Shown here: in pieces, positions 1-5,270 of the stretch | How positions within the stretch are numbered: position 1 is the first letter of the stretch | Layout: the number at the start of each line of letters is the position of its first letter | The notes under the pieces: model-generated | The model's input: only the letters and a program-made list of their open reading frames with translations | Told to the model about the DNA's origin: nothing | The model's database searches: none | Assembly (NCBI GenBank): GCA_945865355.1 | Contig: CAMBDN010000178.1 | Span: 1-5,270, forward strand | Length of the DNA stretch: 5,270 bases | Source: Legionella genomosp. 1 | GTDB taxonomy: Bacteria > Pseudomonadota > Gammaproteobacteria > Legionellales > Legionellaceae | Reading direction: 5' to 3' | Made by a program: the position numbers and the translations under genes

Positions 1-190
1 CATCGATAAATTCGACCAAGTCCCGTCGCAACGAATCGATATTGGCATCGCAGGCTTGTAATACATGTCCCGCAGCAGGATTATCAAGCAACGACAACAA
101 CAGATGTTCGACAGTCATGAACTCATGACGCTTCTCTTTAGCTTCCTTAAACGCTAGGTTTAGGGTAAATTCAAGCTCTTTATTTAACAT
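1..190 (-). CDS. clpA: ATP-dependent Clp protease ATP-binding subunit ClpA, N-terminal part (cut by window edge)
   Basis: Reading leftward from an ATG at 190, 63 codons are visible before the window ends, so the gene is truncated by the window, not broken. The protein begins MLNKELEFTLNLAFKEAKEK and continues with HEFMTVEHLLLSLL, which matches the start of Escherichia coli ClpA nearly residue for residue. This is the first half of the Clp N-terminal repeat domain. ClpA is a cytoplasmic AAA+ unfoldase that feeds substrates to the ClpP peptidase; its N-domain is the docking site for ClpS. The AAA+ modules and Walker motifs lie outside the window. An AGGAG Shine-Dalgarno at 199-203, eight bases from the ATG, supports the start. 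The gene follows clpS by 30 bases with no visible promoter or terminator between them, so co-transcription is likely. Confidence 0.95.
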   Translation of the reverse strand, partial: MLNKELEFTLNLAFKEAKEKRHEFMTVEHLLLSLLDNPAAGHVLQACDANIDSLRRDLVEFID

Positions 191-220
191 ATTCGTTGCT
201 CCTATCCAGCAGCATTACCA

Positions 221-544
221 TCATTCTGGCTCCATGCTGCACAGCAATGGATGTTGGTTGATCCTGGCATAATCATTAACCAAGACAACTTTTGTTTCCG
301 CAATATCTCGTGTGAAAACGCCACACACCCCCCGCCCCTGAAAGTGAACCTGGAGCATTACTTCCGTTGCAACCGCTTCTTGCAAATGAAAAAAATGCTT
401 CAGAATCTCCACAACAAAATCCATAGGCGTGTAATCATCATTGAGCAATACAACTTTGTATTTCCTAGGCTCCTTTATTGCAGGCTTAGACTTTGTTTCA
501 GCTTTTTTTTGCTCTACAATTTCCGTTAAAAATTGCCCACTCAT
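221..544 (-). CDS. clpS: ATP-dependent Clp protease adaptor protein ClpS
   Basis: This encodes 107 residues, the usual length for ClpS (E. coli about 106). ClpS is the small cytoplasmic adaptor that recognises N-degron proteins with bulky hydrophobic N-termini and hands them to ClpA for degradation by ClpAP. After a variable, charged N-terminal tail (about residues 1-27) the core domain starts at KYKVVLLNDDYTPMDFV. It contains N35, D36 and D37, which in the family bind the free alpha-amino group of the substrate, the gatekeeper-position M41, and H67 in the MLQVHFQG segment. GVCGVFTRDIAETK and the C-terminal NQHPLLC are also typical. The key residues are all present, so it should be functional. 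The start is an ATG at 544 with a modest AAAGGG ribosome site at 551-556, six bases away. It is followed directly by clpA, its functional partner. Confidence 0.96.
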   Translation of the reverse strand: MSGQFLTEIVEQKKAETKSKPAIKEPRKYKVVLLNDDYTPMDFVVEILKHFFHLQEAVATEVMLQVHFQGRGVCGVFTRDIAETKVVLVNDYARINQHPLLCSMEPE

Positions 545-564
545 TACATTACCCTTTTACTAAT

Positions 565-593
565 TTTATAGACTTACATCACACGTTTGGCCA
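565..593 (-). promoter_or_regulatory. candidate sigma70-type promoter for clpSA
   Basis: On the minus strand a -10-like TATAAA (565-570) is preceded, after a 17-base spacer, by TGGCCA (588-593). The -10 matches the consensus at 5 of 6 positions and the -35 at 4 of 6. It would start transcription roughly 15-20 bases before the clpS ATG. The surrounding DNA is AT-rich, so chance matches are frequent; an alternative TATATT further upstream (around 603-609) lacks a good -35. Position immediately before clpS and after a non-coding gap is the main support. Confidence 0.3.
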
Positions 594-769
594 GTAAAAT
601 TAAATATATATTGCTTAAAAACCCTGGCCGTCTAAATTTATCATCACTTTTTACATTTTTTTTGCAATTGCACTGAAAAAATTAATCCATTTTCCTCGTT
701 AGTAAAATAGAGCTAAGACGGATTTTTTTCCTTGCTACCTTCCTACTACCGAGAGATTGATCCTCAAGT

Positions 770-877
770 TTAGGCCAAAGACTCAACCCACATAACTTTA
801 AAACTCAGTAACTCACCAGGTACGATATCCGGATGCCCCTGCGACGAAGGATCTCCAGCATAAAATCTAAGTAGCAT
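770..877 (-). CDS. possible 35-residue small ORF of unknown function
   Basis: On the minus strand an ATG at 877 opens a 35-codon frame ending in TAA at 770. A GGGAG Shine-Dalgarno-like sequence (885-889) lies seven bases before the ATG, which is ideal spacing. The product starts MLLRFYAGDPSSQGHPDIV and ends VMWVESLA. I see no signal peptide, membrane segment or known domain. The ATG lies 45 bases after the icd stop, so it could ride on the icd transcript. Against it: the Shine-Dalgarno and the AGDPSSQ codons fall inside a probable dispersed palindromic repeat, which often gives spurious peptides when translated. I regard translation as possible but unproven. Confidence 0.25.
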   Translation of the reverse strand: MLLRFYAGDPSSQGHPDIVPGELLSFKVMWVESLA

Positions 878-907
878 TTATGATCTCCCGCTTCGCTTCG
901 AGATGAC
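841..907. repeat. probable dispersed palindromic intergenic repeat
   Basis: Two imperfect, inverted GATC-bearing arms are seen. One arm, on the plus strand at 882-907, reads GATCTCCCGCTTCGCTTCGA followed by GATGAC; the other, at 841-856, reads GCGACGAAGGATCTCC. Read on the minus strand this is a GTCATCTCGAAGCGAAGCGG-type arm followed about 20 bases later by GGAGATCCTTCGTCGC. The 882-905 arm can also form its own small hairpin (ATCTC with GAGAT). This style of element, with GTCATCTCG or GTCATCCCG ends and CTTCG-rich GATC arms, resembles the dispersed intergenic repeats of Legionella, Coxiella and Rickettsia genomes. The second terminal GATGAC is not found leftward, so this copy may be truncated or may extend differently than I assume. 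It sits 15 bases after the icd stop codon. Only one copy is in the window, so dispersal cannot be seen directly. Confidence 0.45.
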
Positions 908-922
908 GTGTTACAAAACGCA

Positions 923-2179
923 TTACATATGTTTAATGATAGCCTCTGCAAAGCCCATACAACTTACACAAGTAGCACCTTCCATTAAGCGTTCAAAATC
1001 ATAGGTAACTGTTTTGGCTTCGATAGCCCCTTCCACTCCCTTAATAATGTAATCGGCAGCTTCGAACCAACCTAAATGACGAAGCATCATTTCAGCAGAT
1101 AAAATGAGCGAACCGGGATTAACTTTATCTTGTCCCGCATATTTTGGCGCGGTTCCGTGTGTTGCTTCAAATACTGCCACTCGATCACCAATATTGGCAC
1201 CAGGAGCTATACCTATCCCACCAACCTGCGCCGCCAAAGCGTCAGAGATATAATCACCATTGAGATTAAGGGTTGCAATAACACTGTACTCTTCAGGCCT
1301 TAACAGTATTTGCTGCAAGAATGCATCGGCAATCACGTCCTTAATAATAATAGATTTACCTGTTTCAGGATGAGGAAAGTGCATCCATGGTCCGCCCTGG
1401 TACTCTATCGCACCAAAGTGTTCGCGAGCAACTTGATATCCCCAATCCTTAAACGCGCCCTCGGTAAACTTCATTATGTTACCTTTGTGCACTAAAGTAA
1501 CCGAGTCACGATGATTATCAATCGCATACTGAATCGCTGCTTTCACTAAACGCGAAGTGCCCTCTTGAGATACGGGCTTAATACCAATCCCGCAATGTTC
1601 GGGAAAACGGATTTTCTTCACCCCCATCTCCTGACGCAAGAATTGAATCAATTTTTTCGCGTCTGCAGTATCTGCCTGCCATTCGATGCCAGCATAAATA
1701 TCTTCTGAATTCTCACGAAAAATGACCATATCCGTTTTCCAAGGTTCTTTTACAGGACTTGGAGTCCCCGTAAAATAGCGAATTGGGCGTAGGCAGGTAT
1801 ACAGATCCAACTCCTGTCGTATTGCCACGTTAAGCGAGCGAATACCACCGCCGACGGGGGTCGTTAATGGACCTTTAATTGAAACGACAAATTGTTTAAT
1901 CGCATCTAACGTTTCTTTCGGCAACCATTGATCTGCACCGTAAACTTTCGTTGCCTTTTCCCCAGCATAAATTTCCATCCAAGAAATTTTCTTCTCGTCG
2001 CCATAGGCTTTTTTCACTGCAGCATTAACAACATGGATCATTGCTGGAGTAACATCGACGCCAATTCCATCCCCTTCAATAAAAGGAATAATTGGATGAT
2101 TAGGAATGCTTAATTTAAGGTCATTGTTAATGGTAATGGTTTTACCTTGCGTAGGAATTTGAATTTTTTCGAATGTCAT
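923..2179 (-). CDS. icd: isocitrate dehydrogenase, NADP-dependent
   Basis: A 418-residue cytoplasmic enzyme, almost the same length as and highly similar to E. coli Icd (416). It oxidatively decarboxylates isocitrate to 2-oxoglutarate in the TCA cycle, producing NADPH, as a homodimer. The substrate-binding block GGGIRSLNVAIRQELDLYTC carries S115, N117, R121 and R131; R155, Y162 and K232 complete the isocitrate site; D285, D309 and D313 match the Mg/Mn-binding aspartates. Coenzyme choice is readable: K346, Y347, V353, Y393 and R397 equal the NADP-specific set of E. coli (K344, Y345, V351, Y391, R395). S115 corresponds to the serine phosphorylated by the AceK kinase/phosphatase in enteric bacteria, but whether this organism has AceK cannot be seen. 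The ATG at 2179 is preceded by GGAG (2186-2189) at six bases. The start lies only 12 bases after the FMO stop, so readthrough from that gene is likely, possibly supplemented by an internal promoter. Confidence 0.98.
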   Translation of the reverse strand: MTFEKIQIPTQGKTITINNDLKLSIPNHPIIPFIEGDGIGVDVTPAMIHVVNAAVKKAYGDEKKISWMEIYAGEKATKVYGADQWLPKETLDAIKQFVVSIKGPLTTPVGGGIRSLNVAIRQELDLYTCLRPIRYFTGTPSPVKEPWKTDMVIFRENSEDIYAGIEWQADTADAKKLIQFLRQEMGVKKIRFPEHCGIGIKPVSQEGTSRLVKAAIQYAIDNHRDSVTLVHKGNIMKFTEGAFKDWGYQVAREHFGAIEYQGGPWMHFPHPETGKSIIIKDVIADAFLQQILLRPEEYSVIATLNLNGDYISDALAAQVGGIGIAPGANIGDRVAVFEATHGTAPKYAGQDKVNPGSLILSAEMMLRHLGWFEAADYIIKGVEGAIEAKTVTYDFERLMEGATCVSCMGFAEAIIKHM

Positions 2180-2191
2180 GAATTACTCCAT

Positions 2192-3544
2192 CTAATTAAG
2201 GGTGGCGTTTTGTGTCGTTCTTGCCTTTTTTAATTCGTTCAATAATTGCCGCCTAAACGTATTATAATCAACTTCTAAAGCATGCCGCGTATTGTCTCTA
2301 AAATGGCTACTAAACCGTTGTATTTCCTCTTTGACCTTTTGTGCCAAATTTGTAGGTCTACTTAATGCACCGCTAATGATGCTAGCAGCAATTTTAGCTT
2401 GATAATCAGCTAGTGGCCAAATACATCCTTGTGGTTGAAACAAGCCAATAAAATATAAATTATCAATCTCAGGATGCATCATCTTTCGATACAATGGGAT
2501 CCGCGTTAGCGAACTGTAATCAACGAATTCTTTATCAAAAAAAGGAAAACTGATTTGATATCCCGTTGCAAATATAATGGTGTCAAACGCTTCTTTTCTC
2601 CCATCAACAAAGTAGACATTATCGCCGTCAAAACGATCAATCCCTGGTAGAGAAAATACCTTACCATGTCTAATAAAATAAAGCAGTTCTGAATTAATGG
2701 TTGGATGAACTTCTAATGGTTTACCCACAGGTTTTTTTAATTGATATTTTGAATAGCTCCCTTGCAGCATCCGGATCGTAACTGCAGCAAATAGTTGCCT
2801 GCACCAAAGAGGCAACCAATTTAGATATGAAAAAGCTCTGTCTGTTGCTTTACCAAAAATAAACTTAGGAAACACATGTTGGCCTCTACGGATACTAATA
2901 CAGGTTTTGGCAGAAATACGAGATATTTCAACTGCAATGTCACATGCTGAATTTCCACCACCAATAACGAGCACTCGTTGGTCTTTAAAAGGTGCAGCCT
3001 TTTTATATTGATGTGAATGCAGGATACTGCCATTGAATTGCCCAGGATAAGCCGGCACCTGAGGATCCCAATGATGACCATTAGCTACCAGTAAATAATC
3101 GAAAATCTCTTCATGCTCACCTTTTTCATCATGATAGATAATATGCCATTGATTCGATTCACTACGAGTAATTTGCTCAACATGAGTGTTAAATCTTATG
3201 TATTGATTGACACCAAAATGTTCAGCATAAATATTAAAATATCTTAATAATTGTTTGTGCGTAGGATAGTCAGGGTAGCCCGGGGGCATAGGGAAATCTT
3301 CAAATTTGGACATATGGATGGAACTAATAATATGCGTTGTTTCATAAACACTGGAATGATTGTTCTGTTCATCAAACACCCAGTTACCACCTAACTGACT
3401 GTTTTTTTCAAATACAGTTATATTTGTCAATCCTTGTTGTAGTAGATTCTTTGCTGCTGTTATTCCACAAGGACCCGCACCAATGACACAGATTTTTGGA
3501 GCTGCATTCGTAGCAGACTGCTTTTGTGTATTATTTTTATTCAC
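2192..3544 (-). CDS. flavin-containing monooxygenase (class B, FMO-like)
   Basis: A 450-residue soluble flavoprotein. FMOs use FAD, NADPH and O2 to oxygenate soft nucleophiles (amine nitrogen, sulfide sulfur). Visible motifs in order: FAD-binding Rossmann GAGPCG (residues 22-27) followed by an acidic VFEK at the end of the second strand; LGGNW (51-55); the FMO signature FNGSILHSHQY (170-180), which fits FxGxxxHxxxY/F and not the WP ending of Baeyer-Villiger enzymes; NADPH-binding GGGNSA (195-200); and FATGY (325-329), the conserved C-terminal ATG motif. Length fits bacterial and yeast FMOs. No signal peptide or C-terminal membrane anchor is seen. The start is a GTG at 3544; the next in-frame ATG is about 77 codons inside, after the FAD motif, so GTG is needed. 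The start overlaps the stop of the upstream lipoprotein gene by four bases, and icd follows 12 bases after its stop. The substrate cannot be deduced from sequence. Confidence 0.88.
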   Translation of the reverse strand: MNKNNTQKQSATNAAPKICVIGAGPCGITAAKNLLQQGLTNITVFEKNSQLGGNWVFDEQNNHSSVYETTHIISSIHMSKFEDFPMPPGYPDYPTHKQLLRYFNIYAEHFGVNQYIRFNTHVEQITRSESNQWHIIYHDEKGEHEEIFDYLLVANGHHWDPQVPAYPGQFNGSILHSHQYKKAAPFKDQRVLVIGGGNSACDIAVEISRISAKTCISIRRGQHVFPKFIFGKATDRAFSYLNWLPLWCRQLFAAVTIRMLQGSYSKYQLKKPVGKPLEVHPTINSELLYFIRHGKVFSLPGIDRFDGDNVYFVDGRKEAFDTIIFATGYQISFPFFDKEFVDYSSLTRIPLYRKMMHPEIDNLYFIGLFQPQGCIWPLADYQAKIAASIISGALSRPTNLAQKVKEEIQRFSSHFRDNTRHALEVDYNTFRRQLLNELKKARTTQNATLN

Positions 3545-4230
3545 TTTCGTCCTTTATTAGCCTCTTTTAGTGTGGCCAGTATATTTTCGAGCATTATTTT
3601 TTGAACATGTTCATCTTTATCAATTGTAAAATGATTAACTTCTGCCCCTTTTATTTCATCAACGTTATAATTCTTGATACGAGTACGAGCTGGGTCCACT
3701 GCCTTTAAAGTGAGCCCGCTAAACATAGGCACAAAAGATGGTTTGTATATATTAACTGCCAACCTAACATTCGGTGGCACTCGAATGGGTGACACGGCAT
3801 CAACCGTCACCAAAAGGGCAACAGGAACATTCGCTTCAGCAAGATTTTTTGCTACTTTAATTTGTTCGTTAGCCCCTAATGAGTGGCCTACTAAAATAAT
3901 CGGTCCCTGTATTATTTTTGCCTTGTATTGCTGAATAATCGTTTGACTTAATGAGTACGCTTTATTCCAAACGGTACTGGATGAATGTATTTGATAATCA
4001 TTTGCTAGGGTATCTTCAAGATGGTTCATCCCTTTGCTAAATACCCCCCCAAGTCCTCCGCGCATCGTATAGACTTCACCTTTAAGGTGATTTTTTGCTC
4101 TCAAGTTTACATGCTTATTTCTGCCGTCATTCGCAGCAAAATCGATACAACCAGTAAGAAGGATACTTGTAACCACTATGCTCAAAAATAAAATTAATTT
4201 GATCATTTTATGATTGTTCATATGTTTCAT
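3541..4230 (-). CDS. putative lipoprotein with alpha/beta-hydrolase (lipase/thioesterase-like) fold
   Basis: A 229-residue protein. The N-terminus has a positively charged start (KH, NHK, K11), a hydrophobic stretch (about 12-25) and a lipobox LTGC with C28 as the lipidated cysteine. Residue +2 is isoleucine, not aspartate, so by the enteric sorting rule it would go to the outer membrane. The mature part has VYTMRGGLGGVFSKG (53-67), typical of the first strand and oxyanion loop region of these hydrolases, and the nucleophile elbow GHSLG (115-119) with S117. D144 in LVTVDAV and H200 in VNHFTID are the likely remaining triad members; this assignment is by position and not proven. At about 200 mature residues it is a minimal hydrolase without a lid. 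The ATG at 4230 has GGAG (4241-4244) ten bases upstream; the ATGs at residues 4 and 9 are further from it. It is coupled to the FMO gene downstream. Substrate unknown: an esterase, lipase or thioesterase is possible. Confidence 0.75.
   Translation of the reverse strand: MKHMNNHKMIKLILFLSIVVTSILLTGCIDFAANDGRNKHVNLRAKNHLKGEVYTMRGGLGGVFSKGMNHLEDTLANDYQIHSSSTVWNKAYSLSQTIIQQYKAKIIQGPIILVGHSLGANEQIKVAKNLAEANVPVALLVTVDAVSPIRVPPNVRLAVNIYKPSFVPMFSGLTLKAVDPARTRIKNYNVDEIKGAEVNHFTIDKDEHVQKIMLENILATLKEANKGRK
3545..3555 (-). promoter_or_regulatory. ribosome binding site deciding the GTG start of the FMO
   Basis: AAAGGA at 3550-3555 lies five bases before the GTG at 3544-3542. The site is embedded in the last codons of the upstream hydrolase gene, whose TGA stop (3543-3541) overlaps the GTG as GTGA. 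This arrangement supports both the non-ATG start and translational coupling of the two genes. Confidence 0.7.
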
Positions 4231-4274
4231 TAAATCAAAACTCCAAAATCAATGATAAAATGCCCACCTACCTG

Positions 4275-4322
4275 AAAAAAAACGCATTACGTAGGGCTTA
4301 TAGAGCACGTGTAAAAAGGCCC
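4275..4322 (-). terminator. weak terminator-like element after mreD
   Basis: On the minus strand, GGGCCTT (4316-4322) can pair with AAGCCC (4294-4299) with one bulged base and a long loop, and a run of eight T (4275-4282) follows. The T-run starts 11 bases after the stem, which is too far for a classical intrinsic terminator; a tiny ACG/CGT stem directly abutting the T-run is the only alternative. It may cause partial termination at the end of the mre operon. The call is tentative. Confidence 0.3.
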
Positions 4323-4325
4323 AAC
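4298..4325 (-). promoter_or_regulatory. weak candidate promoter for the hydrolase-FMO-icd unit
   Basis: On the minus strand TATAAG (4298-4303) matches the sigma70 -10 consensus at 5 of 6 positions, with TTGGGC (4320-4325) 16 bases upstream matching only the TTG of the -35. It lies within the 107-base gap before the lipoprotein gene, where a promoter would be expected if the mre operon ends here. It overlaps the terminator-like stem, so at most one of the two readings may matter. Confidence 0.18.
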
Positions 4326-4337
4326 TCAAACTGAATG

Positions 4338-4817
4338 CTACAAATAACCATGCGCAACGAAAGTACCCTGTACCAATGCACGCCCCACCCACGGCCAAAG
4401 CAGCGTACTAAAAAGCGTCGGACCAACAACCATCAATAAATCAGGGTTATAACCTACAAAAGCCTCAATCAGATAAATGTTCAATTGATAGACCAAACAA
4501 AATAAAGCTATCAATGCCATTTGCTGAATAATTGAGAAAAAATTAAAACGGCGAGCCTTGCCAGAAGCAAACCATGTGGTTAATACAAGAGCAAATGCAT
4601 GCTCTCCAATGACTGTGGAAAGTAATACATCCAAACACAAGCCAAGAAAAAACAACACTGTAATATTAAAGTAATCTGGCAGAAAAAACTGAATGTAAAG
4701 CACCAGCATAAGCACCCACGCAGGTCGTAAACCAGTCATGATTTCTGGCAATGGTACAATGGTTAATACAAAAGCAATAAATAGTGCAAAAAACAAACGG
4801 AGATTTAGTGTCAACAT
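4338..4817 (-). CDS. mreD: rod shape-determining protein MreD
   Basis: A 159-residue integral inner-membrane protein, about the same length as E. coli MreD (162). It is almost entirely hydrophobic, with about five to six membrane segments (roughly 7-24, 32-47, 51-70, 72-86, 96-118, 128-146). Family landmarks are visible: LRPAWVLMLVLY (30-41), the LPDYFN loop (46-51), GLCLDVLLSTVIGEHA (59-74) with D63 and G71, and LLWPWV (139-144) near the C-terminus. MreD works with MreB, MreC, RodA, PBP2 and RodZ in the elongasome that directs lateral cell-wall synthesis, so the organism is probably rod-shaped at some stage. The ATG at 4817 has GGAG (4826-4829) eight bases upstream, and that site abuts the mreC stop. 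The gap to mreC is 13 bases, indicating a shared operon. Confidence 0.94.
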   Translation of the reverse strand: MLTLNLRLFFALFIAFVLTIVPLPEIMTGLRPAWVLMLVLYIQFFLPDYFNITVLFFLGLCLDVLLSTVIGEHAFALVLTTWFASGKARRFNFFSIIQQMALIALFCLVYQLNIYLIEAFVGYNPDLLMVVGPTLFSTLLWPWVGRALVQGTFVAHGYL

Positions 4818-4830
4818 AGTTCATTCTCCA

Positions 4831-5270
4831 TCATGTGTTCACATCCATTACACTTAATCGCTCATTGATTTGTTCTGTCAACGCCTCGTGCTCTTCTTCA
4901 GGCCAGATAACCAATACCAACCGATTACGATTCAATAATGCCACGGGACTTACCGTTACTTTAATAAATTCATCACCAGGGCAATTTTTAACTTCTTCAA
5001 CACGACCAACAGGGTAACCTTCGGGATAACGGCGACCAAGTCCTGAGGTCACTAGGAGATCCCCTTTAATAATTGATGACGTCTTAGGTAAATTGATGAG
5101 TGATAAGTGACTCATACTGTTAGTTCCAACTAGAATTGCTCGCTCTCCTGTGCGATTATTCCTAACAGGAACGGCGGATTTTGAGTCAGAAATTAATAAA
5201 ACAGTACTTGTCATCAAACCGACATCAATGATTTGCCCCATAACGCCCTTAGCATCAAGCACTGGTAAAC
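4831..5270 (-). CDS. mreC: rod shape-determining protein MreC, C-terminal part (cut by window edge)
   Basis: The frame is open to the right edge; 145 residues plus the TGA stop at 4831 are visible, beginning LPVLDAKGVMGQIIDVG. A GTG at 5262 lies inside this conserved segment (the V of PVLD) and is not the start. The visible part is the periplasmic C-terminal beta-domain of MreC: GVMGQIIDVG, TSTVLLISD, then GDLLVTSGLGRRYPEGYPVGRVEEV, matching E. coli MreC closely, and a VTVSPVALLNRNRLVLVIW strand. MreC is a bitopic inner-membrane protein that binds PBP2 and links it to MreB and MreD. The tail after this domain is short (about 20 residues, ending MDVNT), without the long proline/glutamine-rich extension of E. 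coli MreC. The membrane segment and coiled coil lie outside the window. mreD follows 13 bases downstream. Confidence 0.95.
   Translation of the reverse strand, partial: LPVLDAKGVMGQIIDVGLMTSTVLLISDSKSAVPVRNNRTGERAILVGTNSMSHLSLINLPKTSSIIKGDLLVTSGLGRRYPEGYPVGRVEEVKNCPGDEFIKVTVSPVALLNRNRLVLVIWPEEEHEALTEQINERLSVMDVNT

Larger units (their letters stand above)
545..922. other. 378-base intergenic gap between icd and clpS
   Basis: No long coding region is visible on either strand. The part next to clpS (545-670) is very AT-rich and holds the candidate clpS promoter. The part next to icd (about 770-907) is less AT-rich and contains the probable palindromic repeat and a possible small ORF, both listed separately. 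The middle (about 670-770) shows a short mirror GGA-T7-CC at 720-731 and nothing I can name. No convincing intrinsic terminator (stem plus T-run on the minus strand) follows icd. In Pseudomonas, as I remember it, the cold-shock-like gene cspD lies between icd and clpS; no CspD-like sequence is present here. Confidence 0.6.

Noticed and set aside
251..529. Open frame of 92 codons on the plus strand opposite clpS
   Set aside because: It is antisense to a clear, fully conserved clpS; the translation is rich in cysteine and basic residues with no domain, and no good ribosome site precedes it.
664..671. GCAATTGC palindrome in the icd-clpS gap as an operator
   Set aside because: Eight-base palindromes are common by chance, and it is not well placed relative to the candidate clpS promoter.
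1310..2113. Short plus-strand frames (1310-1495 and 1928-2113) inside icd
   Set aside because: They lie antisense within a highly conserved icd and encode nothing recognisable.
2821..3081. 86-codon minus-strand frame inside the FMO gene
   Set aside because: It is another frame of the FMO coding region, covering its NADPH-binding segment; no matching motif or ribosome site.
3674..3934. 86-codon plus-strand frame opposite the lipoprotein hydrolase
   Set aside because: Antisense to the catalytic region of the hydrolase, with no recognisable domain or start signal.
4249..4287. Twelve-codon minus-strand ORF (MRFFSGRWAFYH) between mreD and the hydrolase
   Set aside because: No Shine-Dalgarno before its ATG, and it spans the T-run; chance is the simplest explanation.
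917..4290. The decamer AACGCATTAC occurs at both 917-926 and 4281-4290
   Set aside because: One copy includes the icd stop codon; a 10-base identity in over 5 kb of AT-rich DNA without further flanking similarity is not evidence of a repeat.
4831..5262. GTG at 5262 as the start of a 143-residue protein
   Set aside because: The frame continues to the window edge and the GTG encodes the valine of the conserved PVLD segment of MreC, so this is a cut gene, not a short one.
1..5270. CRISPR arrays, tRNA or rRNA genes, transposases, toxin-antitoxin or defence genes
   Set aside because: I looked for regularly spaced repeats, cloverleaf-like segments, transposase motifs and small paired ORFs on both strands and saw none.

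Overview
The window looks like ordinary chromosomal sequence from an AT-rich gammaproteobacterium. Strong protein-level similarity of ClpA, ClpS, Icd, MreC and MreD to the Enterobacteria/Pseudomonas versions, combined with low GC and this gene order, makes a member of the Legionellales (Legionella or a close relative) my best guess. That placement is inference from remembered gene order and composition, not from a search.

All recognisable genes lie on the minus strand, so transcription runs from the right edge to the left. In that order they are: the 3' end of mreC (cut by the right edge), mreD, a small lipoprotein with an alpha/beta-hydrolase fold, a flavin-containing monooxygenase (FMO), icd (NADP isocitrate dehydrogenase), clpS, and the first 63 codons of clpA (cut by the left edge). 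mreC and mreD are the tail of the rod-shape mreBCD operon. The hydrolase and FMO are tightly joined: the hydrolase stop and the FMO GTG start overlap as GTGA. icd begins 12 bases after the FMO stop. clpS and clpA are 30 bases apart and encode the N-degron adaptor and its unfoldase partner.

Two gaps are informative. The 107-base gap between mreD and the lipoprotein gene holds a weak terminator-like element and perhaps a promoter. The 378-base gap between icd and clpS holds a probable dispersed palindromic repeat, a possible 35-codon small ORF with a well-placed Shine-Dalgarno sequence, and a candidate clpS promoter.

Functionally this is a mix of core housekeeping (cell shape, TCA cycle, regulated proteolysis) with one accessory two-gene module, the lipoprotein hydrolase plus FMO, of unknown substrate. 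I found no new defence, mobile or RNA-guided system. The less explained parts are the accessory pair and the repeat-bearing gap.
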